Shown piece after piece: positions 41,769 through 49,313 of a stretch of 64,000 nt of DNA (position 1 is its first letter; each line of letters begins with the position of its first letter). The notes under the pieces are model-generated. The model was not told the origin of the DNA. It worked only from the letters and a program-made list of their open reading frames with translations, and made no database searches. Position numbers and translations under genes: made by a program. The DNA comes from JAFARZ01 sp035651595 (GTDB taxonomy: Bacteria; Actinomycetota; Actinomycetes; Streptosporangiales; Streptosporangiaceae): contig DASRFJ010000169.1 in the NCBI GenBank assembly GCA_035651595.1, forward strand, positions 68,570 to 132,569. The letters are read 5' to 3'.

Positions 41769-42786
41769 CATCGCCGAACGCCGTGAAGCTGATTGATAAT
41801 AACCGAGCCCACATCTTGGCTAGCCCGGTGAATTCCGCGTCTTGAATCGTGCCACGCCAACGCGCCTCTAGGAATCTTTCGATGCTGCCCGCTTCCGCGG
41901 CCGCACTGGCGAGCTGGTCCGATAGGACATGCAACCGGCGCTGAACCTCGGTGTGCAAGGGGAATTCACTCTCCCACCCAGCTGGCACCGCTCCCGCAAA
42001 CCGGGAATCTTCAAGTGCTTCGCTGATCAGGTGATCGATGATTTCCCGCCAGTACAGCGGCTCGATGCCGAAGGAAATATGAATCGAGATACCACCCGGA
42101 AGGGCACGGGCAGCGTGCGGTGACCCGGCCGGCACGTACAGGCAATCTCCGGGGCGCAGGGTGAATGTCTTACCGGTCACCCCAGCCGGCGCTTTCGAGA
42201 ACCTTTTTCCCAGCCGGGGCACTGGACGCTGTTGCGGGTAGACTACCCATTCCTTCATGCCAGTGATCTGTACGGCGAAGACCTCCCACGGGTCCAGGTG
42301 GACTCTTAGGCCCGCTTTTTCCGGCGGTGTCAGGAACACGGCCGCGCGCGTTGGTGTCCGCAACTTCGCCGCTAGGCTCTCGCAGGTCCGCCGCACTGAA
42401 GCGGAGTAGCGCTGGAACTCATGGATCACGATCGATGAGCCTTCGCGAACCTGCTTGGCCAGCTCTGCGGGCCGTATCGTCCGGCTGCCGACGTAGGGGC
42501 CCACAGCAGGGGTCTCCGTCCAGAACTCCGACGGGATCGGGCCGCCTGCCGCACTGATAACCCGGAAATCCGCCGGGTTGATAGACACCCCATTGAGCAT
42601 TTCCAGTATCTCAGTTGCGCTCGGAAGCTGCATTCCAGGTGCGCGGTCACCCGACGCGCAGAAATACTCCTTGCTGCTCCAGTGACAGGCCATGAACGCC
42701 TCCGCTGAGCTGATGAACTGCTCAAGGACCGAGCGGTCCTGGGGAGAACGGAGTTTGCTATGACTCGTAACGCCGATATCAGGCAT
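41608..42786 (-). CDS. JmjC/cupin-domain Fe(II) 2-oxoglutarate oxygenase-like protein
   Basis: Protein of 392 residues. The JmjC-type barrel is GLRVHLDPWEVFAVQITGMK, which holds His-x-Asp, then PQQRPVPRLGKRFSKAP, and LYVPAGSPHAARALPG and SIHISFGIEP, holding the distal His and strand. Related ROXA/MINA53-like enzymes hydroxylate ribosomal proteins, and members in peptide clusters hydroxylate precursors. It is divergent from the precursor gene and probably shares its operator. The ATG seems to coincide with the transcript start. The last 50 residues overlap the SARP gene and may be non-native. Confidence 0.85.
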   Translation of the reverse strand: MPDIGVTSHSKLRSPQDRSVLEQFISSAEAFMACHWSSKEYFCASGDRAPGMQLPSATEILEMLNGVSINPADFRVISAAGGPIPSEFWTETPAVGPYVGSRTIRPAELAKQVREGSSIVIHEFQRYSASVRRTCESLAAKLRTPTRAAVFLTPPEKAGLRVHLDPWEVFAVQITGMKEWVVYPQQRPVPRLGKRFSKAPAGVTGKTFTLRPGDCLYVPAGSPHAARALPGGISIHISFGIEPLYWREIIDHLISEALEDSRFAGAVPAGWESEFPLHTEVQRRLHVLSDQLASAAAEAGSIERFLEARWRGTIQDAEFTGLAKMWARLLSISFTAFGDVIRRFASGRLGFAAASAAAHLRARCRFHERAGYERPGRQRALPPGDRTGAVPT

Positions 42787-42792
42787 GGTGCC

Positions 42793-42798
42793 ATAGTG
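42793..42798 (-). promoter_or_regulatory. Minus-strand -10 element (CACTAT)
   Basis: Reads CACTAT on the minus strand, 8 bp beyond the outermost leftward SARP site. With the -10 ending seven bases before 42786, transcription would start at the A of the JmjC ATG, so that mRNA would be leaderless. Confidence 0.5.
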
Positions 42799-42807
42799 AC
42801 ATCATGC

Positions 42808-42870
42808 GGTGGCGCAATGGTGGCAATCTCGTGGCGTCGCGGCCACCTAGCTGCCACGAGAATGCCACGG
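42808..42870. promoter_or_regulatory. Symmetrical six-site SARP-type operator, 11-bp period
   Basis: GTGGC begins at 42809, 42820 and 42831; GCCAC begins at 42842, 42853 and 42864. All six are exactly 11 bp apart, three in each orientation. SARP proteins bind heptameric direct repeats at 11-bp spacing that sit 8 bp from the -10. Both outer repeats meet this rule (-10 elements at 42879 and 42798). It should switch on the JmjC gene and the precursor operon together. Confidence 0.8.
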
Positions 42871-42878
42871 CCATGAGC

Positions 42879-42884
42879 TACCTT
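42879..42884 (+). promoter_or_regulatory. Plus-strand -10 element (TACCTT)
   Basis: TACCTT begins exactly 8 bp after the GCCACGG heptamer at 42864-42870, the SARP-promoter spacing. It would give a 5' leader of about 40 nt before the precursor ATG at 42931. Confidence 0.6.
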
Positions 42885-42930
42885 CTGGAATGGCTGGAAT
42901 AGGCCAGCGGAACCAACCAGAGGAGAATCC

Positions 42931-43146
42931 ATGGAACAGAACCTCGTGGACCTGCAAGCAGCCGACGTAAGCGACCTGCGCTGGGAAGAGCTGGTCGAGG
43001 AAATGACCGGCCCCGATAACTTCATCAACCAGTGCGTGAGCTGCGCCACCTGTTATGGGCCATGTTTTGACACCGGCCAGGACTGCCACGCGCCAATCGA
43101 GGACCGCCACGCGCCAGCCGAGTCGGTCGCGTCCGCGCGCGGTTAA
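42931..43146 (+). CDS. Azole-type RiPP precursor peptide, five cysteines
   Basis: Peptide of 71 residues with AGGAG five bases before the ATG. Leader 1-33 is acidic and amphipathic (MEQNLVDLQAADVSDLRWEE, LVEEMTGPDNF). The core holds Cys 35, 38, 41, 45 and 52 (QCVSCATCYGPCFDTGQDCH, spacing C-x2-C-x2-C-x3-C-x6-C) with Ser37, Thr40, Thr48 and Tyr42. The end is a seven-residue tandem repeat, DCHAPIE then DRHAPAE. It lies 24 bp before a YcaO gene. Cysteines are the expected thiazoline/thiazole sites; Tyr42 could be sulfated. Confidence 0.85.
   Translation: MEQNLVDLQAADVSDLRWEELVEEMTGPDNFINQCVSCATCYGPCFDTGQDCHAPIEDRHAPAESVASARG
43081..43122 (+). repeat. 21-bp tandem duplication inside the precursor gene
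   Basis: GACTGCCACGCGCCAATCGA plus G (43081-43101) is followed directly by a copy with three changes (43102-43122). It encodes DCHAPIE-DRHAPAE; the second copy has Arg where the first has Cys, so the duplication extended the tail without adding a cysteine. Confidence 0.75.
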
Positions 43147-43170
43147 CTGAGACCCGGGGACCTAGCGATA

Positions 43171-44499
43171 ATGCCTATCGAGCAGTTTGCCGGCCATCGG
43201 CTTGTGTCGCCTTTCGGGGTGATCTCCGATGTTACTGCGATGAAGGTATTGCGCGGGCTCCCCGGTCTGACGGTCTTCCATGCGCGCATTGGCAGCGGCC
43301 TGCCTGGGGTCGGCTATTCGGGCCAGCAGGAGGACATGCCGATCGGTGGCGCCGGGTCCTCGGTCGACGACTCGTCTACCGCGCAGACGGTAGCCATCGC
43401 CGAGGCCGCCGAACGGTACGCGTCCGGCGACTTCCTGGGCGAGAGGGTCATCTGGTCGAGGGCGTCCGAGCTCGGCCGCGATGCCCTCGACCTGGACAGG
43501 ATCCCGCGCTGCTCGCCCGCTGAGTACGCCGCGCCGCGGTGCCCGCTGACCAGGCCGGACCCGGAGGCCAGGATACGGTGGGTCAGCGGCGTTGACCTGA
43601 CCACCGGCGGCGAGCTACTCGTACCCGCGGTAATGGCCTGCTACCGCCTGCACGACGTGCGGCCGGCCGAGCGATTCTGGTATCGGGTCTCGACCGGTTA
43701 CGCCGTGCACACTGACCCGGCCGAGGCGCTTGTCCGGGGAATATGTGAGGTTATCGAGCGCGATGCCATAGCGCTGACCTGGCTGCAGCAACTCCAGCTT
43801 CCCCGGCTGGATCCGGTGTCCTGCACCGCGTCGCCTGACGGCGCCACGGCTTCTCCGGCCAGTTTCGCTCAAGTTCTCGAATGGTGTGACAGCCATTTCA
43901 TTGAAACCTACCTGTTCGAGGCGACCACAGACCTGGGCGTGCCGACCGCCTATTGCGTTCAGGTGGCAGACCATGACGATCGGGTGCATCAGGTGGTCGG
44001 TTGCTCCACCGGCCGTGACCTGCCGTCGGCGGCCAGGAAGGCGATCCTGGAAGCCCTCCTGGTGCGGCGGATGCTGCAGTTCGGCGAGGCGGTCCCGCGG
44101 TCGCCGGAGGAGTTCAGGTCTATCTCTGACGGCGGTCGCTACATGGCCACCAGAGGAAGGCTGGGCGCGTTCGGCTTCTTGCTGGACCAGCCCGTCCAGG
44201 AGCGCACGGGGCCGATGTGCCGCCGCCTGCCCGGCGAATCCGCGGCCGCCCTCCAGCACCTCATCACGATGCTGGCCGGTCACGGAGCGACTGTGATCGC
44301 CGTTGATCGCACGCCAAGAGAACTGGCGGACGTCGGCCTGACCGCGGTCTGCGTGCTCATCCCGGAGCTCCAGCCGATGTCTCTGATTCCGGCTGCCCAG
44401 TACCGCGGACATGACCGGCTGACCCGCGCTCCGGCCGCGATGGGTTTTCCCCTGCTACCAGAGGAGGCGATGAATCCATGGCCGCAACCGTTCACCTGA
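43171..44499 (+). CDS. YcaO cyclodehydratase (azoline-forming)
   Basis: ATP-dependent enzyme of 442 residues that activates amide bonds so Cys, Ser or Thr side chains close into azolines. SSVDDSSTAQTVAIAEAAER, RGICEVIERDAIALTWLQQL and SAARKAILEALLVRRMLQF are the ATP/Mg-binding YcaO motifs. The C-terminus ends NPWPQPFT, whose P-x-P-x-P is the mark of azoline-forming YcaOs partnered with an E1-like protein. It follows the precursor by 24 bp and overlaps the next gene by 22 bases. Confidence 0.95.
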   Translation: MPIEQFAGHRLVSPFGVISDVTAMKVLRGLPGLTVFHARIGSGLPGVGYSGQQEDMPIGGAGSSVDDSSTAQTVAIAEAAERYASGDFLGERVIWSRASELGRDALDLDRIPRCSPAEYAAPRCPLTRPDPEARIRWVSGVDLTTGGELLVPAVMACYRLHDVRPAERFWYRVSTGYAVHTDPAEALVRGICEVIERDAIALTWLQQLQLPRLDPVSCTASPDGATASPASFAQVLEWCDSHFIETYLFEATTDLGVPTAYCVQVADHDDRVHQVVGCSTGRDLPSAARKAILEALLVRRMLQFGEAVPRSPEEFRSISDGGRYMATRGRLGAFGFLLDQPVQERTGPMCRRLPGESAAALQHLITMLAGHGATVIAVDRTPRELADVGLTAVCVLIPELQPMSLIPAAQYRGHDRLTRAPAAMGFPLLPEEAMNPWPQPFT

Positions 44500-45167
44500 C
44501 CGGCGAGCCGAAGTCCTGGGCAGTCGTGCCGTTGGGCCCTTTCGGCGCCCGGGTAGCTGAGCTGCTGGCCGCGGGCCGGCCGTGGTGCGCCGTCGTCCCG
44601 GACGGAGCCGCCGAGGCTGCCTTTGACATGGGGGCGGACCTGGTGATCGCGGCGCTGTGGCGGCCGAGTCCGGCGCTGTGCGAGTGCGCCGACACGCTGT
44701 CGTTCTCGCTCGGCCTGCCGTGGCTGCCGCTGACGATGGACCAGCGCCGGATCCACGTGGGGCCGCTGGTGGTCCCGCCCCGAGGGCCGTGTCATGGCTG
44801 CCTGCGCCGCCGTCTAGCCCAGCATGACCGCCACTATCAGGAGACCCGGGCGCTCAACGAGGCGTTCGACCGGGACGCCGGCTGCGGGCCAGGCGGCTAC
44901 CTGCCGCACCACGCCCGGCTCGCCGCGGCGATGGTGCGGCACCTGGCGGACGGCGGGTGGTCGCCGGATCCGGCCGGCTCCGGCCAGGAGGCGGACCACG
45001 GGTCAGTAGTCACGATCAGCCTTCCCGATTGCGTGATAACCGCTGACCATGTCGTCACCTGCCATGACTGCATCCGGTGCTGGCCTGGCGGCGCCCGCTC
45101 GCCCGGTACCGGCACCATCACCCAGGTCCTGGCCCGGGCCGCGGCTGCGAACACGGGCACGACGTGA
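44478..45167 (+). CDS. E1/ThiF-like cyclodehydratase partner, short form
   Basis: Protein of 229 residues. VVPLGPFGARVAELLAAGRP opens a Rossmann-like E1 fold, and two zinc knuckles PCHGCLRRRLAQHDRHYQET and VTCHDCIRCWPGG supply four Cys for structural zinc, as in ocin-ThiF-like TOMM proteins. It lacks the N-terminal leader-binding (RRE) domain, which is on the next gene. The two may form a split E1 complex with YcaO. It overlaps neighbours at both ends. Confidence 0.82.
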   Translation: MAATVHLTGEPKSWAVVPLGPFGARVAELLAAGRPWCAVVPDGAAEAAFDMGADLVIAALWRPSPALCECADTLSFSLGLPWLPLTMDQRRIHVGPLVVPPRGPCHGCLRRRLAQHDRHYQETRALNEAFDRDAGCGPGGYLPHHARLAAAMVRHLADGGWSPDPAGSGQEADHGSVVTISLPDCVITADHVVTCHDCIRCWPGGARSPGTGTITQVLARAAAANTGTT

Positions 45168-46876
45168 CCGGCCGGACCGAGCCCGCGATGCCGCGGCTAC
45201 GCCGCGGGGTGGTCACCGTGATGACCGAGCGAGGGCTGCTGATCAGCGATACTTCCCGCCGGATCCTGCTGTCAGGCAGTGCCGCTAGCATGTTGCCCAG
45301 GCTCGTGCCACTGCTGGACGGGCAGCATGATCTGGCGGCGCTGTGCGCCGGATCGGGAGCGCCGCGCGCCGAGATCGAGCGTGCGCTGACCCTCCTGGAG
45401 GGTCACGGGGTGCTTCGCGCCACCGCTGACGGGACACCATCCTCGCCGCTGGCCCAGCACGTCGCGGATTACTTCTCCGGGGCGCCCGGACCGCGCGGCA
45501 GGAACCTTCCCCGGCTGCTCGCCGACCTTACGGTGCTGATCAGTGCCCCTGAGGCAATTGCCTGCCGGATCGCTGACGACCTGCGCGAGACGGGCGTCGG
45601 CCGGGTGGCGATCCCGGTCGCGGGCGATGATCTGATCGAGGCGGCGATGCCCTCGCTGACGCGGGAATCGAGCGGCGTTGCGGTAGTCTTCGACTCTCCT
45701 GGCGAGCTGGGCCCGCTGGCCAGCGCCGTAGACAGCCTGCAGGGAACCGGCGGGTGCGTGCTCCGTTGCGCGGCGGGGCCGGGCTGGGCCGAGGTGGGGC
45801 CCGTCTTCCGCCCGCAGGGCGCCTGCGTTCGGTGTTTCCGCCAGGGGTACCGGGAAGCTAGCGGGGATAGCTGTTCGCAGGCTGGCAGCTGGTCGTCAGG
45901 GGGTGATCAGCCCGGGCTCGCCGGCCTGCTGGCCGGCCTCGTCACCCAGCGGACGCTGGACCTTGCGGCCGACGACGGCTTCCCCGCAGCAGCGCTGCTG
46001 AGCAGGCTCAGGCTGGGCGAGCGCGCAATGGAGCACTACCTGGTCACGCCGCATGTGCGCTGCCCGCGGTGCGGCTGGCATCCGGATGGCTCAACGGCCA
46101 TCGCGACCACGCCGGAGTGGGAGCAGGCCATCCTGAACTACGAATGGCAGTCCGTGATGCCGCCTGGCTGGACCGTGGTCCGCAAGCCGCGCTCGGATAG
46201 CCGTCGCCTGGCCAGCCAGGAGGCGGCTGGCCACGGCGAGTTGCCCAGTCCGCGCACGCTCGACGGACACCTGCCCCGCCGCAGCCTGCCGGAGGCGGAA
46301 CTGCCCAGGCTTGCGGTGGACCGGAGCGGTCCGCACCGCCTGGACAGACCGCTGATCGCGGCTATCCTGCGGCAGCTCGCCGAAGCTTGCGGACTGGATA
46401 TCAGGCTCAGCGACGGGGCCGCCGCGGTGACCCGGCCCGCCGGGCTTGAGCTTTACCTATTGCCCGGATCTGACCTCTTCGGGCTGCCCGGCTCGATCTT
46501 CAGGTACGACCCGGCGGCACACGAGATGGTAGCCACGAGTACGCGCGAGGCCTCCCTGGCGTCCTGCTGGCGCGAGGCCAGCCTGGATCCAGCCGACCTT
46601 CCCGCGCTGGCCGGCGCCGCGATGCTGTTTTTCGTCGGCTGGACCTGGGCGTCCGGCCAGACCCAGCCGGACCCTTCCTACAGACTGGCTCACCTGCATA
46701 CCGGCTACGCCGTGGCCGAACTATCCGCGATGGCCGATGCCGCCCGGCTGCGCGTCTCGCTCGCTCCTCGCTGGCCGGACGAATTCGCGGAAATGCTCGA
46801 GCTTCGCCATGGCCGTGAAGTCATCACGGCCGTCGCCGCGATCCAAGGAGTCCAGGAGCCGCAGTCATGCCGTTGA
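45164..46876 (+). CDS. RRE-E1-nitroreductase-like fusion protein
   Basis: Protein of 570 residues. Residues 1-95 form a PqqD-like RiPP recognition element (RRGVVTVMTERGLLISDTSR, MLPRLVPLLDGQHDLAALCA) that should bind the leader. The middle is an E1/ThiF-like domain with zinc knuckles ACVRCFRQGYRE and VRCPRCGWHPDG. From about 360 it reads like one half of a SagB nitroreductase (RPLIAAILRQLAEACGLDIR, MLFFVGWTWASG), without an obvious FMN set. GTG 45164 overlaps the previous stop (GTGA); ATG 45188 is possible. The fusion suggests a stable synthetase complex. Confidence 0.8.
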   Translation: MTGRTEPAMPRLRRGVVTVMTERGLLISDTSRRILLSGSAASMLPRLVPLLDGQHDLAALCAGSGAPRAEIERALTLLEGHGVLRATADGTPSSPLAQHVADYFSGAPGPRGRNLPRLLADLTVLISAPEAIACRIADDLRETGVGRVAIPVAGDDLIEAAMPSLTRESSGVAVVFDSPGELGPLASAVDSLQGTGGCVLRCAAGPGWAEVGPVFRPQGACVRCFRQGYREASGDSCSQAGSWSSGGDQPGLAGLLAGLVTQRTLDLAADDGFPAAALLSRLRLGERAMEHYLVTPHVRCPRCGWHPDGSTAIATTPEWEQAILNYEWQSVMPPGWTVVRKPRSDSRRLASQEAAGHGELPSPRTLDGHLPRRSLPEAELPRLAVDRSGPHRLDRPLIAAILRQLAEACGLDIRLSDGAAAVTRPAGLELYLLPGSDLFGLPGSIFRYDPAAHEMVATSTREASLASCWREASLDPADLPALAGAAMLFFVGWTWASGQTQPDPSYRLAHLHTGYAVAELSAMADAARLRVSLAPRWPDEFAEMLELRHGREVITAVAAIQGVQEPQSCR

Positions 46877-47547
46877 TATCGATGTCCGGGCCAGCTGAGC
46901 AGCTGGTCACGCTGCTGGGCGGGCGTCAGTCCGCGGAGCGGGCGGCCAGGCCGCGTCGCCAGCCGAGTCCGGACGCTCGCTCCTTCGCCGGCCCGCTGCC
47001 GGCCGCTGCGCTCAGGCTGGGCCTGGCCGAAGCCGAGCAGGCCGTCCTGGCCCGCCACCCCGCAGCGGGATTCGGCGTGTCCCGGATATCCCGCGCCGAC
47101 CTGGCGGCATTGGCCGCGACGGCGCTCACCGCTGATGGCCGGGGACCCTGGGTGCCGGCGGCCCCCGGGCTAGTCCTGCTGCTCGCCGCGCTCAGAACCG
47201 ACTGCCTGCCCCGCGGCCTGTACTGGGCCGAGCAGCAGGACGAGATCCTGTTCATCCCGCTGGGCGTGCTCGTGCCGAAGGAAGAGGAAGAAGGCGGCGG
47301 GCCGGGCGCGCTGTTCCTCATCGCGGGCAACATGCGGCAGGCCGCGAGTTCGGCGCGCGGCCACGGCTACCCGGCCTTGCTGGTTCGCGCTGGCGCGCTT
47401 GGCCACGCCGTGTGCGGCGCGGCGGCTACGCGCGGCCTTACCGCCGCCATCGACGTCGGCACGTCGCCCCAGGTTACTGCCGCTGCCCGGCTGGCCGATC
47501 CGGGCCTGCGGCACCTGCTGACCGTCGCCGTCGGGACGCCACGATGA
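46867..47547 (+). CDS. Nitroreductase-fold protein (SagB-like, degenerate)
   Basis: Protein of 226 residues with LTADGRGPWVPAAPGLVLLL, GLYWAEQQDEILFIPLG and ALFLIAGNMRQAASSARGHG, read as the second half of a SagB-type dehydrogenase. No RRSxRxF FMN loop is present. It may pair with the nitroreductase part of the upstream fusion to make one complete subunit, or be structural. It starts within the last ten bases of the previous gene and overlaps the sulfotransferase start (ATGA). Confidence 0.72.
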   Translation: MPLISMSGPAEQLVTLLGGRQSAERAARPRRQPSPDARSFAGPLPAAALRLGLAEAEQAVLARHPAAGFGVSRISRADLAALAATALTADGRGPWVPAAPGLVLLLAALRTDCLPRGLYWAEQQDEILFIPLGVLVPKEEEEGGGPGALFLIAGNMRQAASSARGHGYPALLVRAGALGHAVCGAAATRGLTAAIDVGTSPQVTAAARLADPGLRHLLTVAVGTPR

Positions 47548-48497
47548 ACAGGGCTCACCGCACCCGCCCCGGCTGGCCTGAGCCGGTGTTCATCCTGTCG
47601 CCGCCGCGCTCGTACTCGACCGTGACGACAGCGCTGCTGGCCGGCCATCCCGAGGTCTTCGGCCTGCCTGAAATGCTGACGTTCTCGGCCCCGACGATCG
47701 GGGACCTGCTCTCCGGCATCGGCTGCCTCTGCGTGCTCTCTGCTGAGCCGCATGAACCGGAGGCCTGCCCCTTCCTGGCGGTTCGCCTCAGCGGGCCGTA
47801 CCGGGCGATCGCTGAACTTCACGAGGGCGGCCAGCACGACGCCGCCATCAGACGGGCGGGGAAATGGCTCAGAGAGAACGCTGACTGGCCGGGCGAACGT
47901 CTTCTCGATCATCTGCTCGGGTTGTTGGCCCCGCGGATCGGGCTGGAGAAGTCGCCGGACACGGTCCGCAGTGACAAGAACCTGGCCCGCTGCATCTCGG
48001 GTTACCCAGGCGCCCGCTATATTCACCTCACCCGCCATCCGGTCACCGCACAGCGCTCGCTCCAGCAGCACCTTGCCCTGGGCAACCGGTCGGCCAGCCC
48101 GCGTCGGCTGGCAGCCCAGGCAGCGACGATATGGTTTCAAGCGCATCTACGGATCACCCGCGCCCTAGGCCAGCTCCCGCCGGAGCAATCATTCCGGGTT
48201 CGCGGTGAAGACTTGCTTCGCAGCCCGCAAACCTGGCTTCCCCGCATTCTCGGCTGGCTCGGCCTCGAGGCCGGCCCCGATACCGTAGCGACGATGTTGC
48301 GGACGGAACGGTGGCCGTTCGCTGGAACCGGCACGTCCGGTCGGCTGTTCGGCGGGGATCACAAATTCATGCTGTCGCCGGAACTGTCGCCCGTGCCCGA
48401 GCCAGGGCCGCTCGAGTTCGAGCCCGCCTGGGGGCTGCTCGATGAGATGTGCGCCCGGATGTCGCGGCTGGCTAATCACCTTGGCTACCCCGCATAG
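47544..48497 (+). CDS. PAPS-dependent sulfotransferase
   Basis: Protein of 317 residues. VFILSPPRSYSTVTTALLAG is the 5'-phosphosulfate (PSB) loop and RYIHLTRHPVTAQRSLQQ the 3'-phosphate site, both typical of P-loop sulfotransferases. WFQAHLRITRALGQLPPEQS and FRVRGEDLLRSPQTWLPRIL complete the fold. Sulfotransferases are rare in azole-peptide clusters. The precursor has a Tyr (Tyr42) in the core, and an oxygenase could provide another hydroxyl, so either may be the sulfated site. It overlaps both neighbours. Confidence 0.88.
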   Translation: MNRAHRTRPGWPEPVFILSPPRSYSTVTTALLAGHPEVFGLPEMLTFSAPTIGDLLSGIGCLCVLSAEPHEPEACPFLAVRLSGPYRAIAELHEGGQHDAAIRRAGKWLRENADWPGERLLDHLLGLLAPRIGLEKSPDTVRSDKNLARCISGYPGARYIHLTRHPVTAQRSLQQHLALGNRSASPRRLAAQAATIWFQAHLRITRALGQLPPEQSFRVRGEDLLRSPQTWLPRILGWLGLEAGPDTVATMLRTERWPFAGTGTSGRLFGGDHKFMLSPELSPVPEPGPLEFEPAWGLLDEMCARMSRLANHLGYPA

Positions 48498-49299
48498 CCC
48501 GCACGCCGGTAACTCGCTCCGGCCGGCAGATGATGCGAACCCCGTCCTCACTACGGGAGACGCATTCGGCGAGATGCTGCGTGAATGCTGGCGCCAAGGC
48601 GGGAGTCCGGGCGCCGCCTTCGAGATCGCCGAGCGCGACGATGGCTTTATCTCCGTGGTCGACGGCGCCCATTACTTCGCGCCGTTGGAAACGCTCAGTC
48701 CGCCGGATCTGTGGGCCTGCGAACGCGTCACTGGCCGGGTCCTTGACGTCGGCTGCGGCGCAGGCAGGCATGCGGTCCCGCTGATGGCGAAAGAACACGA
48801 CGTCACTGGGGTCGATCCGTCCCCGGGAGCGGTCCACGTGGCGTCGTCGCGCGGCGTGACGGTCATTCAGGGGACCATCGATGATCTCACCGCGTCTGGG
48901 ACGTTCGACACCGCGCTGCTGATGGGCAACAACCTCGGCCTACTGGAGGGGGACGAGCGGGGCAGGCAGGTCCTGGACAGGCTCGCCGCCTTGGTCCGGC
49001 CGGGGGGCCGGCTGATCGGGTCCGGCGTCGATCCGCGCACCGAATCGGATCCCGAGCACCTCGCCTATCAGGCCCGTAACCGCGCCCGCGGGCGCATGCC
49101 CGGTCAGCTGCGCATCCGCGTACGCTACCGCGGTCTCAGCTCGCCGTGGTTCGACTATCTTCATGCCTCGCTGGACGACCTCCGCACGCTCACGGCGGGG
49201 ACCGCGTGGACGATATCCGACGCCATCGTCGGTCCGTTCCGTTATGCCGTCATGTTGACTCGGCAGCCATCACACCATCGACCTGCCGCCTACAGATAA
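48442..49299 (+). CDS. Class I SAM-dependent methyltransferase
   Basis: Protein of up to 285 residues. RVLDVGCGAGRHAVPLMAKE is motif I, VTGVDPSPGAVHVASSRG motif II and FDTALLMGNNLGLLEG motif III; LVRPGGRLIGSGVD follows. It probably methylates the peptide N-terminus or a side chain. The ATG at 48442 overlaps the sulfotransferase by 56 bases; a TTG at 48481 would reduce that to 17. Its C-terminus ends 15 bp before the next dehydrogenase gene. Confidence 0.85.
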   Translation: MRCAPGCRGWLITLATPHSPHAGNSLRPADDANPVLTTGDAFGEMLRECWRQGGSPGAAFEIAERDDGFISVVDGAHYFAPLETLSPPDLWACERVTGRVLDVGCGAGRHAVPLMAKEHDVTGVDPSPGAVHVASSRGVTVIQGTIDDLTASGTFDTALLMGNNLGLLEGDERGRQVLDRLAALVRPGGRLIGSGVDPRTESDPEHLAYQARNRARGRMPGQLRIRVRYRGLSSPWFDYLHASLDDLRTLTAGTAWTISDAIVGPFRYAVMLTRQPSHHRPAAYR

Positions 49300-49313
49300 C
49301 GAAGGTAACGCCC

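Noticed and set aside
42931..43146. Thiopeptide or lanthipeptide precursor
   Set aside because: No LanB/LanC-type dehydratase or cycloaddition enzyme is present; the partner enzymes are YcaO, E1 and SagB types.
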